Positions 8,226 through 17,348 of a stretch of 64,000 nucleotides of DNA are shown here, one piece after another. The DNA comes from Pseudomonadota bacterium (GTDB lineage: Bacteria; Pseudomonadota; Alphaproteobacteria; Sphingomonadales; Sphingomonadaceae), in assembly GCA_039818985.1 (NCBI GenBank), contig JBCBSU010000001.1, positions 1,018,367 through 1,082,366 of the forward strand, written 5' to 3'. The notes under the pieces are model-generated. The model ran no database searches. It had not been told where the DNA came from and saw only the letters and a program-made list of their open reading frames with translations. Every line of letters starts with the position of its first letter. Positions within the stretch are counted from its first letter, which is position 1. A program made the position numbers and the translations under genes.

Positions 8226-9614
8226 TCATCCGGTCAGACGCGCCAGAATATTCCGCGCAAAGCCTCTCAGCGTATCGTCACGTGCACCCATGATCAGAAT
8301 GCGGTCGCCGGGGCGGGCCACGGCCACAATATGTTCTCCGCATGCTGCGCGGTCGGGGATATGGGTCGCTGTTGGCCCTTCGGTGATGGCCGCGATAATA
8401 TCGCCACTGCTCACCGAGCGATCCACGGTGCCGCCAAAATAGACCGGGTCGCAGAAGATGACGTGATCCTCTGCATCCAGTTCCGCTGCGAACATCGCTG
8501 CCAGTTCCTGCCCCATGACGCGTAGCGGGCCGAAGCCATGCGGCTGGAAAAAGGCGATCACCCGGCCGGGAAAGGCTTTGACCGTGCGTAATGTCGCCGC
8601 GATTTTTTCCGGGTTATGGCCGAAATCATCGATCACGCTGATGCCATTGGCGGTGCCCATAATGTCGAAGCGCCGGGCAAGGCCGGAGAATGTTGCAATG
8701 GCTGTCACTGCCTGTTGGGGTGAAAGGCCGGCGCAATGTGCAGCGGTAATAGCAGCCAGAGCATTGGCGATATTGTGACGTCCGGGCACCTGCAGCGTGA
8801 CAGGAAGTGTGGTGTCTGCCGTTTTTAGCGTAAAGCGCGCCGCCAGCGGTTCCTCAATCACGTCCACCGCACGAAAATCTGCACCATCTTCAAAACCGAA
8901 GCTGATCGCGCCGGGATGCTCGCGTCCGACCATCAGTGACTGGCTCTCGGCATCGTCATGGTTCCACACCACATGTCGCGCCTTGTCGGCAAAATCGCCG
9001 AACAGCGCGTGCAACTCCGTCAGCGACTTGTGGTCGAGACTGATATTGGTGAGCACCGCGATATCGGGCTGGAACAGGGCTATGGAACCGTCGCTTTCAT
9101 CGACCTCACTGACAAAAGCGTCGCCCTTGCCGATCCGTGCGCTGGCGAAGGGCGCATCATCGCTGGTGAAATCCTTCATTACCGCGCCATTCATGATCGT
9201 TGGATCACTACCGGCCCGATGCAATATCCAGCCGGTCATGCCGGTGACGGTCGACTTGCCGCTGGTGCCACCAATGGCGATGCGCTGTCCGGCTTGGTTG
9301 AACAGCGCCGCCAGCAATTCGGCGCGGGTCATGCGTTTGCAGCCCAGGTCACGGGCGGCACTTACGTCCGGCACCGTGTCTTCCACCGCTGCCGAGGCTA
9401 CCAATATCTGCTCGCTATCGCTGAGGCCGCTGCCATCCTGCGCGAACAGCTTCATGCCCTGTGCCTCGAGCCAGGAGAACTTGGCGGCGCTGCGCCCCTG
9501 GTCGTGTGCCCGGTCCGATCCGGCGACGTGTCCACCATGCGCTGCGATGATGCTGGCCAGCGGCAACATACCCGATCCGCCAATGCCACAGAAAAAATAG
9601 GATTTGTCGTTCAT
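8226..9614 (-). CDS. mpl: Mur ligase family protein, probably murein tripeptide ligase Mpl
   Basis: This 462-residue ATP-dependent ligase resembles MurC and Mpl. Mpl joins recycled L-Ala-gamma-D-Glu-mDAP to UDP-MurNAc. The N-terminal Rossmann element is FFCGIGGSGMLPLA, the ATP loop is IAIGGTSGKSTVTGM, and the central region shows FVSEVDESDGS, LTNISLDHKSL and VPGRHNIANALAA. The C-terminal domain has VIDDFGHNPEKIAATL and IMGARDD. The start at 9614 follows homology; the longer frame has no domain content. It is divergent from an LD-carboxypeptidase, another murein-recycling enzyme, which favours Mpl over MurC. The real murC would be expected in the dcw cluster elsewhere. Confidence 0.8.
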   Translation of the reverse strand: MNDKSYFFCGIGGSGMLPLASIIAAHGGHVAGSDRAHDQGRSAAKFSWLEAQGMKLFAQDGSGLSDSEQILVASAAVEDTVPDVSAARDLGCKRMTRAELLAALFNQAGQRIAIGGTSGKSTVTGMTGWILHRAGSDPTIMNGAVMKDFTSDDAPFASARIGKGDAFVSEVDESDGSIALFQPDIAVLTNISLDHKSLTELHALFGDFADKARHVVWNHDDAESQSLMVGREHPGAISFGFEDGADFRAVDVIEEPLAARFTLKTADTTLPVTLQVPGRHNIANALAAITAAHCAGLSPQQAVTAIATFSGLARRFDIMGTANGISVIDDFGHNPEKIAATLRTVKAFPGRVIAFFQPHGFGPLRVMGQELAAMFAAELDAEDHVIFCDPVYFGGTVDRSVSSGDIIAAITEGPTATHIPDRAACGEHIVAVARPGDRILIMGARDDTLRGFARNILARLTG

Positions 9615-9678
9615 CCGCGTCGCGCTATTGCCTTTGCATGGACTTGGCAATGGGGAAGCGGGGTGTGGTGTGGAGAAG

Positions 9679-10497
9679 ATGACCATTGGTGTCTGTGCGC
9701 CGTCGCGGCGGATCGACCGCTCGACCGCCGACCATGTGCTCGCCATTGCCGCGACCGGACACCGCGAGGCGGAGCTTGTGTTTCACGATCAGTGTTTTGC
9801 CAGCCACGGCCATTTTGCAGGGACGGACGAACAGCGCCGCAGTGCCTTTGTTGAACTGGCCAATGACCCCGATATCGACGCCATATGGTTCGCCCGTGGC
9901 GGCTATGGTGCCTGCCGCATTGCCGGCGATGCCGTGGGCGATCTTGGTGAAGCGGCGCGCACCAAAACCTATATGGGCTATAGCGATGGCGGCAATATGC
10001 TTGCGGCGCTGTATCGTCATGGCATTGGTACAGTGGCACATGGGCCGATGGTTGCCGATATCGGTCGTACCGGAGGCGATATGGCGATCACCCGCGCGCT
10101 GGACTGGCTATGCGACCGTGCGTCCGAGGCGCTGGCGCCGGGGCTGGAGCCGGACACGCCCTATGCCGCGTTCAATCTGATGACATTGGCCATGCTGGCC
10201 GCCAGCGATCTGTTGCCTGACCTTTCAGGCCATGTGCTGGTTGTCGAAGAGGTGGATGAACATCTCTATGCCATTGACCGGGCATTTTTTGCCATCACCA
10301 GCGCTTTGGCAGGCGCTCGATTGAGGGGTATCAGTCTGGGCCGCTTCAGCGCCATACCGGAAAACACCATCGATTTCGGCATCGATGTGGAACAGATTGC
10401 GCGACACTGGTGCGAACGCAGCGGCATTGCTTTACTTGATGCCATGGATATCGGCCATGATGCCGATAACAAGGTAGTGCCGTTCGGCACGGTCTGA
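9679..10497 (+). CDS. ldcA: LD-carboxypeptidase (peptidase S66, LdcA type)
   Basis: This 272-residue serine peptidase removes the terminal D-Ala from murein tetrapeptides in the cytoplasm during recycling. The family signature is seen in IGVCAPS at the start, the IWFARGGYGACRI segment and the nucleophile Ser102 in YMGYSDGGN. The catalytic Glu lies in VVEEVDEHLYAIDR, and the C-terminal His is in DIGHDADNKVVPFG. The frame extends 25 codons upstream, but homology starts at the ATG at 9679. It diverges from the Mpl-type gene, with 64 bases between starts. Confidence 0.88.
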   Translation: MTIGVCAPSRRIDRSTADHVLAIAATGHREAELVFHDQCFASHGHFAGTDEQRRSAFVELANDPDIDAIWFARGGYGACRIAGDAVGDLGEAARTKTYMGYSDGGNMLAALYRHGIGTVAHGPMVADIGRTGGDMAITRALDWLCDRASEALAPGLEPDTPYAAFNLMTLAMLAASDLLPDLSGHVLVVEEVDEHLYAIDRAFFAITSALAGARLRGISLGRFSAIPENTIDFGIDVEQIARHWCERSGIALLDAMDIGHDADNKVVPFGTV

Positions 10498-10595
10498 ACG
10501 TACGGTCAGACGCGCTGATGGCGAGGCAAAGGATAATCTGGCGAGCTGTCATGCGCTGAATGTGCTTGTTGCCCATGGCCATGATCTCTAGGGTC

Positions 10596-11438
10596 ATGGC
10601 CCTGACAAAGTTGCAGCATATAGGGGCTGTCATGCTTGTTGTTTCTGCATTGTTGATGCTCACCGGGGCCGCTGCTGCCCCCATTGCTGAAATGCAGGAA
10701 GATGACACGCCGGATATAGCCGCGGAAGCGCCGGCCGAGCAGGATGACGAGCGCTATGCCACTCTCAAACGCCATCTTGACGCTGCCGAATATCGCAAGA
10801 TCACCGAAATCCTCTACAGCAACCGTGACGCCGCCGTGGCCGAGCAGGACGCGCTGTGGCTGCGCGAACAGAGCCTGAAGGGGCAGTCGGCATTTATCAA
10901 CCTGACCTATAGTGACTATCTGTGGCAGGCGCTTTCTGACCATGGCGATGCCGCCCGGCCGATTCTCGCTACATCGGCGGCGATGTTGCTCTACACCCTG
11001 ATCGTCTTCGACATTGACGGGGCGCGCTGCGTCGACCGCACCGCACCCAGTGACCGCTCGCTGAAAATCATGTCGTCGCGCGGTGACCGCATGCAATTCA
11101 TCCAGAGCCTGACCGAAGAGGAGAAAGAGAGCGTTACCAATATCGTGCTGATGCTCGATGAGCTGACAGCGGAAAAACGGGCAGAGGATTTCGACGCCGA
11201 ATTTCTCTGCACCGGCGGGATGCAGCAGATGATGCAGGGCCTGCTTAGCGGCACGGTGAGGGAGCGTGAGCCGCGCGAGGGTGAGATTGGGCGCCAGTTC
11301 GAGGTTGATGATGGCGGCAGCTATGTGCCTGAGCTGATCGAGCGTGAGAAATGGGACAAGATCGCGGCAGAAAAGCGGGCGAAGCTGCCGGAAACGGTCA
11401 AATCCTTCCTTGAAGGCAGCGACAGACCGGACGATTAG
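10596..11438 (+). CDS. Secreted protein of unknown function
   Basis: This is a protein of about 280 residues with an N-terminal signal peptide (hydrophobic IGAVMLVVSALLMLTGAAAA) followed by an acidic low-complexity stretch (MQEDDTPDIAAEAPAEQDDE). The rest is mainly helical. Two cysteines, in GARCVDRTA and EFLCTGGMQQMM, could form a disulfide in the periplasm. No known domain was recognised. Three in-frame ATG codons (10560, 10575, 10596) are possible starts; the last leaves the signal peptide best placed. It ends 45 bases before a convergent membrane-protein gene. Confidence 0.65.
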   Translation: MALTKLQHIGAVMLVVSALLMLTGAAAAPIAEMQEDDTPDIAAEAPAEQDDERYATLKRHLDAAEYRKITEILYSNRDAAVAEQDALWLREQSLKGQSAFINLTYSDYLWQALSDHGDAARPILATSAAMLLYTLIVFDIDGARCVDRTAPSDRSLKIMSSRGDRMQFIQSLTEEEKESVTNIVLMLDELTAEKRAEDFDAEFLCTGGMQQMMQGLLSGTVREREPREGEIGRQFEVDDGGSYVPELIEREKWDKIAAEKRAKLPETVKSFLEGSDRPDD

Positions 11439-11482
11439 GGCCCGTTCGGCGCGCTACCAGACGCGCGCAGCCAGGCGTCCGA

Positions 11483-12082
11483 TTAAGCGGTGTGCGATGG
11501 CGAAGCCCAGATCGCGAGCGCAACGAACAGGGTAGCCAATGTGCCGGTTGCACCGGCGGGTTGGATAAGCGCGAGACCCTGGGGCAGGGCAAGAATGTTG
11601 ACTGCCGTTGCAGCAAGGCCTGTGAGGATTGCAAGAACCGCAAGAGCCTTGGCAATGCCGCCGCCGTTCCACAGCGACAGCCCGAAACCGATTCCGGCCA
11701 TGCCGATCAACACCTTGGCGAGGAAATAGAATAGAAACGCACCGGCCAGCACTGTCGTCATCAATGGCGCGAAATCTTCTCCGGCCTGGGTTGCGGGCAG
11801 GAACATGGAAAGCCCGATCCCCGCCTGCAAGGCGTTGAACAGCGCTGAAACGGCGAGCATCGCCCATATTACCCGGCGGGTCTGGTCTTCGACCATGGCT
11901 GCCATTGCCGCCACAGCCATCATCGTGAAGGCGACAGTTTCTACCGTCCAGATGGTCGAGCGTAGCGGCCAGCCTTCGACAATACCGACACCACTCAGCG
12001 TCGCGATATAAAGAATCTGCGTGGCAATGGTCACAAAAAGGGTCAGGGCAACGGCGCGACCGTTGGAAAGAAGGCTGTTCAT
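11483..12082 (-). CDS. Multi-pass inner-membrane protein of unknown function
   Basis: This 199-residue protein has about six hydrophobic segments: residues 9-30, 42-62, 72-93, 108-133, 142-160 and 175-192. Charged residues are rare and clustered (EDQTRR near 64-70). No catalytic motif is visible. The start at 12082 is supported by GGGGGA seven bases upstream, whereas the upstream in-frame ATG codons lack such a site. It is monocistronic on the minus strand. The pattern resembles small uncharacterised membrane proteins of the DUF4386 kind, but this is only a similarity of layout. Confidence 0.65.
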   Translation of the reverse strand: MNSLLSNGRAVALTLFVTIATQILYIATLSGVGIVEGWPLRSTIWTVETVAFTMMAVAAMAAMVEDQTRRVIWAMLAVSALFNALQAGIGLSMFLPATQAGEDFAPLMTTVLAGAFLFYFLAKVLIGMAGIGFGLSLWNGGGIAKALAVLAILTGLAATAVNILALPQGLALIQPAGATGTLATLFVALAIWASPSHTA

Positions 12083-12193
12083 GAGAAATCCCCCAAAATG
12101 ATAAGGCATGGCAAGACGCACGCGGGTGCGCGCAATAATGATGGTTCGCGTGGCTCTGCGCGAAGGTTACAGCAGTGAAATGAGTGCGCCGAT

Positions 12194-13471
12194 CTAATCG
12201 CTTTTGCCTATAAAGCCGAACATATGCCCCGCAACTTTGCGCATCTGGATTTCCTCGGCACCCTCGGTGATGCGATAGCGGCGATGGTGACGGTAAATAT
12301 GCTCGAACGGTTTGTGGCGCGAATAACCGATGCCGCCATGCACCTGCATCGCGCGGTCCGCGGCGTCGCAACACAGCCGGTTGGCGCGGTAGTTGCACAT
12401 CGAGATGCGGTCGGAGAGGCGCCTGGCGACTTCGGTTTTGGGCATGGTGTCCATAGCAGCCGCTGTCTGGTGGATCAGCGCGCGCAGCATCGCTGCTTCG
12501 CTGTGCAGCTCGACCAGCGGGAACTGGATCGCCTGATTGGCGGCGAGCGGCTTGCCAAAAGGCGTCCGCTTCCGAGCATAAGCCACCGATTCATTGATGC
12601 AATATTGCGCCGCACCCAACGAGGATGCGGCCTGGCGGATCCGGTTTTCATGGACGAAATGCTGTGCACAGGCCAGGCCCATGTCGAGATCGCCCAGTAC
12701 GGCATGTGCGGGAATCCAGACATTGGTGAACTTTACCTTGGGGTGGTCGGTGGGCATGTTGAAGGTCCAGAGATATTCGCCAATTTCCACCCCCGGCGTG
12801 TCATAGGGGACGAGGAAGCAGCCAATGCCGCGAGCATCACCGTCTTTGCCGCTGTGCCGCGCAAAGACCATGCAATGGGTGGCGATATGGCTGCCGGTGG
12901 TCCACATCTTGTTACCGTTGATCAGCCAGCCATCCACACCATCGCGTGTCTCGGGAACGGCGCGAGTGTCCATCCATGTCGCATCCGAGCCATGATCCTC
13001 TTCGGTCAGGCCGAAGGTCCAGAGCATCCGGCCTTCGAGCATTGCAGGGATGAATTCCCGTTTCTGTTGCTCGGTGCCGAAATCGCGCACCATCAGTGGC
13101 TGGACCAGATTGCCGACGATCGAGCTTTCATTCTGAAGGTCGTTGTGCAGGCCGAGACCTTTGGTGGCAAGATGTTCCCTGATGCACGCCATGGCGAGGT
13201 TGGAACCGTCCTTGCCGCCAAATTCCTCGGGCAATGAAAAGCGGTAATGCCCGGCGACATCGGCGCGGCGGCGCATCTCGGCGAGCAATTCCTCCCATTC
13301 GGGGCGGGGCAGGCCATGATTGTCCCAGTCGGTGCGCGCATGCTCGCGGCGATGGTCGAAAAAGCGAATATTGTCATCCGCCTGCTCCAGCGGCTTGATC
13401 TGGGCTTTGATAAAAGCGTCGAGTTCGGTGAGATAATCGGTGATGTCCTGCGGGATGGCGAATGGGGTCAT
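12194..13471 (-). CDS. Acyl-CoA dehydrogenase (ACAD10/11-like)
   Basis: This is a flavoenzyme of 425 residues that oxidises an acyl-CoA at the alpha-beta bond. The N-terminal helical domain contains FGGKDGSNLAMACI. The middle beta domain has FGLTEEDHGSDATWMDTRA and INGNKMWTTGSHIATHCMV. The C-terminal domain has RKRTPFGKPLAANQ and AMQVHGGIGYSRHKPFEHIYRHHRRYRI-type residues with the expected RITEGAEEIQ end. The start ATG overlaps the stop codon of the kinase-like gene upstream (ATGA), so the two are translationally coupled. That pairing recalls the ACAD10/ACAD11 proteins, in which a kinase domain and an acyl-CoA dehydrogenase are fused and act on 4-hydroxyacyl-CoAs. Confidence 0.92.
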   Translation of the reverse strand: MTPFAIPQDITDYLTELDAFIKAQIKPLEQADDNIRFFDHRREHARTDWDNHGLPRPEWEELLAEMRRRADVAGHYRFSLPEEFGGKDGSNLAMACIREHLATKGLGLHNDLQNESSIVGNLVQPLMVRDFGTEQQKREFIPAMLEGRMLWTFGLTEEDHGSDATWMDTRAVPETRDGVDGWLINGNKMWTTGSHIATHCMVFARHSGKDGDARGIGCFLVPYDTPGVEIGEYLWTFNMPTDHPKVKFTNVWIPAHAVLGDLDMGLACAQHFVHENRIRQAASSLGAAQYCINESVAYARKRTPFGKPLAANQAIQFPLVELHSEAAMLRALIHQTAAAMDTMPKTEVARRLSDRISMCNYRANRLCCDAADRAMQVHGGIGYSRHKPFEHIYRHHRRYRITEGAEEIQMRKVAGHMFGFIGKSD

Positions 13472-14844
13472 ACAGTTATCCACTTCTGTTGAGCGACCTT
13501 CAGGCCGGCATAGTGCGGCTGGTCGATGACGCAGCTTGCCAGCGCATCGCGGCGCAGATCGCGCCAAAGGTCGGCATTTTGCGCAATGCCACCGCCAGCG
13601 GCTATATGCTGTTGCCAATGGGTGGCGCGGTCGAGCCGAGCCCGTCGAGCTTTTGGATTTTCACGCGCCGCGCGTTCGATCATGCCCATGGCATTGATGG
13701 CAACTTTGCGTTCAAACCGGTGATGGCCCGAAAGCCCCTCCAGTGCGTCGCTTTCCAGCCAGTAGCGAATGGCCTGTGCCAGTTCATTATCGCTGGTCTG
13801 GCCGGTTGGGATGGTCTGACCCGATATTTGGTCCAAAGACGTTTCGGGCGCGTGCATAAGCTGTTCAAGCAGCAGCAGCAAGTCGACCTCCACCTCCGAT
13901 GCACGGCGACCGATAATCGCACGCTCGAGGCTGGTGTCTCGACCATCGCGCCAGATTTCGGTCATTTGCAGACAACATAGCCCCCACCACAAGGTGCTGT
14001 ACACTAGCCAGAAATCGAAACGTGACCGGCTGATCTCGCTGCCGCCCGCTGCGCTATAGGCCGCAAGCAGATCATCGATCTGGGCAAAGCCGCCAACCGG
14101 CCTGTCATAATGGCCGAAACGCCAGCTCGGCATGCAGAGATAGGCGAGATCCTGTGTCGGATCACCAAGATGCGCCAGTTCCCAGTCGAGGACGCCGCTC
14201 AGACCGTCCGCATCGACCATCAAATTGCCCATGCGAAAATCGCCATGCAGCAGCACGGCTGCTACATCCGGTGGACAATTTTCGCTTAGCCACCGCAGTG
14301 CCAGCGCATAGGCGGGCAAAACCGCGCGATAATGGGAGTAACGTTCGGCGAGTTGCTCGACCATTTCCGCTGTGTCGATATGGCTCAGCGTGACAGGCAG
14401 TTCCGCCATCGGCAAGGCGTGCAATCTGGCCAGCTCTGCCGCGCATTGGTGCGCCAGCTTTGGTCGTGCTTTGGCAAATTCCGGTTTGCGCAATATTCGC
14501 CCCGGCAGTGTCTCGCCTTCGATGCAACGCATGACGAAGCCATCGCCCATGGCGTCTGCCTCGACCAGTATTGCCACGACCGCGGGTGCCATCACCCCGG
14601 ATTTTTCCGCATAATCGATCAGCGCAGCCTGATCTGCCAGCGACAGAGCGCTATCCTCGGCTTCAATATCGGCAAATCCATCGGGCGCGCGGCGCAGGAC
14701 ATATTCTTCGTCCTGATAGCTGAATTTCCAGCTTTCCATATTGGCGCCACCGGAAAGCCGGCGCAGACCGGCGATAACAGCATCGCCGCCCCAAAGACGT
14801 GCGCACAAGCGGCCCAGTGCCTCTCCCAGCATGTTTTTATCCAT
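13468..14844 (-). CDS. APH-family phosphotransferase coupled to acyl-CoA dehydrogenase
   Basis: This 458-residue protein has an aminoglycoside-phosphotransferase/choline-kinase fold. LSGGANMESWKF and the YVLRR strand form the nucleotide pocket. The catalytic loop is VLLHGDFRMGNLMVD, and the metal-binding DWE follows in GVLDWELAHLGDPTQDLAYLC. The C-terminal 130 residues are an additional helical region. The gene precedes and overlaps the acyl-CoA dehydrogenase gene by four bases. By comparison with ACAD10/11 it may phosphorylate a hydroxyacyl-CoA. An antibiotic-resistance role is unlikely in this context. Confidence 0.88.
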   Translation of the reverse strand: MDKNMLGEALGRLCARLWGGDAVIAGLRRLSGGANMESWKFSYQDEEYVLRRAPDGFADIEAEDSALSLADQAALIDYAEKSGVMAPAVVAILVEADAMGDGFVMRCIEGETLPGRILRKPEFAKARPKLAHQCAAELARLHALPMAELPVTLSHIDTAEMVEQLAERYSHYRAVLPAYALALRWLSENCPPDVAAVLLHGDFRMGNLMVDADGLSGVLDWELAHLGDPTQDLAYLCMPSWRFGHYDRPVGGFAQIDDLLAAYSAAGGSEISRSRFDFWLVYSTLWWGLCCLQMTEIWRDGRDTSLERAIIGRRASEVEVDLLLLLEQLMHAPETSLDQISGQTIPTGQTSDNELAQAIRYWLESDALEGLSGHHRFERKVAINAMGMIERAARENPKARRARLDRATHWQQHIAAGGGIAQNADLWRDLRRDALASCVIDQPHYAGLKVAQQKWITV

Positions 14845-14989
14845 GTCCGAAGAAGGTTAAGCGAACGATTAAATCAGGGCAAGCGAAAGCCGCTGACACG
14901 GATGTCCTGCTGTGCATCATTGCCCTGGGTTATTGCCTAATCGCCATGGTGCCGGTAATCCCCCGCCAGTTTTGATAAAGGACATTGCG

Positions 14990-15928
14990 ATGACACGGGC
15001 TTTTCTCTTCCCCGGACAGGGCAGCCAGAAAGTGGGCATGGGTGCCGAACTGGCGACAAATCATCCTGTTGCGCAGCAGGTTTTCGATGAAGTCGACGAA
15101 GCGCTGGGCATGAATCTGTCACAGATCATGTTTGACGGCCCTGATGATGCACTGATGCTGACAGAAAATGCGCAACCGGCCATCATGGCCAATTCCATCG
15201 CGACATTGCGGTTATGGCTGGATCGCGCCGGTGGCCCGCTGGCGGGCCATGCCGACTGTGTCGCCGGGCACAGCCTTGGCGAATATACCGCCTTGTGCGC
15301 AGCCGGTTCGCTCGATCTGGCGACCACCGCCAGGTTGCTCAAGCTGCGCGGCGCAGCAATGCAGTCAGCAGTGCCGGTGGGTGAGGGGGCCATGGCGGCG
15401 TTGCTCGGCATTGGTTTCGAAGAGGCGGTCACGGTGACCGAACAGGCGAGTACGGAAAACAGCCTGTGCGTTGCCGCCAATCACAATGCGCCTGGGCAGG
15501 TGGTAATTTCCGGGCACAGGGAAGCGGTGGAACGCGCCTTGCCGCTGGCCAAGGAAGCGGGCGCACGCAAGGCCATGGCGTTACCGGTTTCGGCACCGTT
15601 TCACTGTCCGCTGATGCAGCCCGCTGCGGACAGGATGGCCGAGGCACTGGCAGATGTCGCCATCAATGCACCGGATGTTCCGCTCTATGCCAATGTCACT
15701 GCGTCAGCAGTCAACGATGGCGATGCCATACGCAAGCTGCTGGTCGAACAGGTGACAGGCATGGTGCGATGGCGTGAATCGATTACCGTGATGCATGATG
15801 AGGGTGTTGACCATTTTGTCGAATTTGGCAGCAAGGTCCTGACCCCGATGGTCAAGCGCATTACTCCCGAGGCAGCGACCACCAGCCTTGTGACCGCAGA
15901 CGATATTGAGGCTTTTTCACAGGGCTGA
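14990..15928 (+). CDS. fabD: Malonyl-CoA:ACP transacylase FabD
   Basis: FabD moves the malonyl group from CoA to the acyl carrier protein at the entry to fatty acid elongation. The 312-residue protein begins MTRAFLFPGQGSQKVGMG. The nucleophile Ser95 lies in VAGHSLGEYTA, and the catalytic His is in SAPFHCPLM near residue 205. The QPAIMANS and VEFGSKVLTPMVKR segments are conserved. The start at 14990 has a GGA-type ribosome-binding site (AAAGGA). It is the first gene of a fabD-fabG-acpP-fabF-mltG group, with a palindromic repeat lying between fabD and fabG. Confidence 0.97.
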   Translation: MTRAFLFPGQGSQKVGMGAELATNHPVAQQVFDEVDEALGMNLSQIMFDGPDDALMLTENAQPAIMANSIATLRLWLDRAGGPLAGHADCVAGHSLGEYTALCAAGSLDLATTARLLKLRGAAMQSAVPVGEGAMAALLGIGFEEAVTVTEQASTENSLCVAANHNAPGQVVISGHREAVERALPLAKEAGARKAMALPVSAPFHCPLMQPAADRMAEALADVAINAPDVPLYANVTASAVNDGDAIRKLLVEQVTGMVRWRESITVMHDEGVDHFVEFGSKVLTPMVKRITPEAATTSLVTADDIEAFSQG

Positions 15929-15939
15929 TAATCAAATTG

Positions 15940-16005
15940 CTCGGGCTGAGCTTGTCGAAGTCCCGCAGCGGAGGAAATAGCCCTAGGGCAAGCTCAGGGC
16001 CAATG
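15940..16005. repeat. Degenerate palindromic intergenic repeat (REP-like)
   Basis: The left arm TCGGGCTGAGCTTGTCGAAG at 15941-15960 is the sphingomonad-type intergenic repeat, also present at 58681-58759. The right arm (GGGCAAGCTCAGGGCCAA, about 15986-16003) is shorter and diverged. It lies in the gap between fabD and fabG and would form an imperfect hairpin in the polycistronic transcript. Confidence 0.7.
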
Positions 16006-16020
16006 GATGAGGATATCTGC

Positions 16021-16758
16021 ATGTTTGATCTTACAGGAAAAACCGCGCTGGTAACTGGCGCATCGGGGGGTATTGGCAGCGCCATCAGCAAGGCATTGGC
16101 GGCGCGTGGTGCGCGATTGGCACTGTCGGGTTCCAGCGAAGAGAAGCTCAACGCATTTCGTGACGATCTGGGCGGCGACCATGTCGCGCTGTTGTGCAAT
16201 CTCTCCGATTCGGATGCGGTCGATGCGCTGGTACCGGCAGCGGTCGAGACACTTGGCGGTCTTTCCATCCTGGTCAACAATGCCGGGATCACCCGGGATA
16301 ATCTGGCGATGCGGATGAAGGATGAGGAATGGTCCGATGTCATTCGTGTCAATCTGGAGGCTGCGTTCCGGCTGATGCGGGCAGCGGCGAAGCCGATGAT
16401 GCGGGCGCGCTCGGGCCGGATCATCTCGATCAGCTCGGTGGTCGGTGCCACTGGCAATCCTGGTCAGGCCAATTATGCCGCGTCCAAGGCCGGCCTGGTT
16501 GGCATGTCCAAGGCCATGGCGCAGGAACTGGCCTCGCGCGGGGTCACCGTCAACTGCATCGCACCGGGCTTTATCCAGTCGGCAATGACCGATGCATTGC
16601 CCGATGCGCAGAAAGAGGCGCTGATGCAGAAAATTCCTGCCGGACGGCTTGGTTCGGGCGACGATATTGGCACCGCCACGGCATTTCTCGCCAGCGATGA
16701 GGCTGGTTATATCACCGGGGAAACGTTGCACATCAATGGCGGCATGGCGATGCTCTGA
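16021..16758 (+). CDS. fabG: 3-oxoacyl-ACP reductase FabG
   Basis: FabG reduces 3-oxoacyl-ACP with NADPH in each elongation cycle. The 245-residue short-chain dehydrogenase has the cofactor loop VTGASGGIGSA near residue 12 and LVNNAGITRD. The catalytic Ser, Tyr and Lys are in ISISSVVGATGNPGQANYAASKAG, followed by VNCIAPGFI and the C-terminal GETLHINGGMAM. The reading frame continues 28 codons upstream through the repeat, but homology starts at 16021. It lies between fabD and acpP. Confidence 0.97.
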   Translation: MFDLTGKTALVTGASGGIGSAISKALAARGARLALSGSSEEKLNAFRDDLGGDHVALLCNLSDSDAVDALVPAAVETLGGLSILVNNAGITRDNLAMRMKDEEWSDVIRVNLEAAFRLMRAAAKPMMRARSGRIISISSVVGATGNPGQANYAASKAGLVGMSKAMAQELASRGVTVNCIAPGFIQSAMTDALPDAQKEALMQKIPAGRLGSGDDIGTATAFLASDEAGYITGETLHINGGMAML

Positions 16759-16904
16759 TACCGGCATTTGGCCGGGCCTGATGACAATCGCATTCTATCT
16801 GCTATATCAGCCGGGACTTGCCAGAGGCCGCGCAGGGCTTTAGGGCAGATTGCAAATCAAACACAATCAACAACAGACAAATCAACAAGCCAGAAGGAAC
16901 CCCG

Positions 16905-17141
16905 ATGAGTGATACAGCTGATCGCGTAAAGAAAATTGTTGTCGAGCATCTCGGCGTGGAAGCGGACAAGGTCTCGACCGATGCCAGCTTCATTGACGAT
17001 CTGGGCGCAGACAGCCTCGATATTGTCGAGCTGGTCATGGCATTCGAAGAGGAATTCGGTGTCGAAATCCCCGATGACGCGGCTGAAAAGATCAGCACCG
17101 TCAACGATGCAATCGACTATATCGACAACAATAAGGGCTGA
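16905..17141 (+). CDS. acpP: Acyl carrier protein
   Basis: This 78-residue acidic protein carries the growing fatty acyl chain on a phosphopantetheine arm attached to Ser37 in [11 protein letters not shown]. The remaining helices ([16 protein letters not shown] and TVNDAIDYI) match the family along the full length. AGAAGGAA lies just before the ATG. The 146-base gap after fabG may hold its own promoter, as acpP is usually expressed more strongly than its neighbours. A terminator follows it. Confidence 0.98.
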   Translation: MSDTADRVKKIVVEHLGVEADKVSTDASFIDDLGADSLDIVELVMAFEEEFGVEIPDDAAEKISTVNDAIDYIDNNKG

Positions 17142-17224
17142 TTGCGTTTCCGCGTCTCGCCGACCGCGCAAGCGGGCAGACGCAGAGAGGCTTTTGCCAA
17201 GAAGATCGATTGATAGATATTTCC

Positions 17225-17270
17225 GGGTCTTCCGTTTCGGGCTATAGCGTCGGGCGGAAGGCCCTTTTTT
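17225..17270 (+). terminator. Rho-independent terminator after acpP
   Basis: The stem GGGTCTTCCG/CGGAAGGCCC (one G-T wobble) encloses a 20-base loop and is followed by TTTTTT. It separates acpP from fabF and would let acpP be expressed at a different level from the downstream genes. Confidence 0.75.
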
Positions 17271-17348
17271 ATCGGCTGATCACGCAATTGTGATTGGGAC
17301 CGCTTGTGAACAGGCGGTATCCCGGCCGAGCGATTTGGAGAACAAGCA

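Noticed and set aside
12224-13237. Plus-strand frame of 337 codons opposite the acyl-CoA dehydrogenase gene
   Set aside because: It mirrors a well-supported dehydrogenase gene and has no recognisable protein pattern.
13468-14844. Aminoglycoside resistance gene
   Set aside because: The fold is APH-like, but translational coupling to acyl-CoA dehydrogenase indicates a metabolic kinase.
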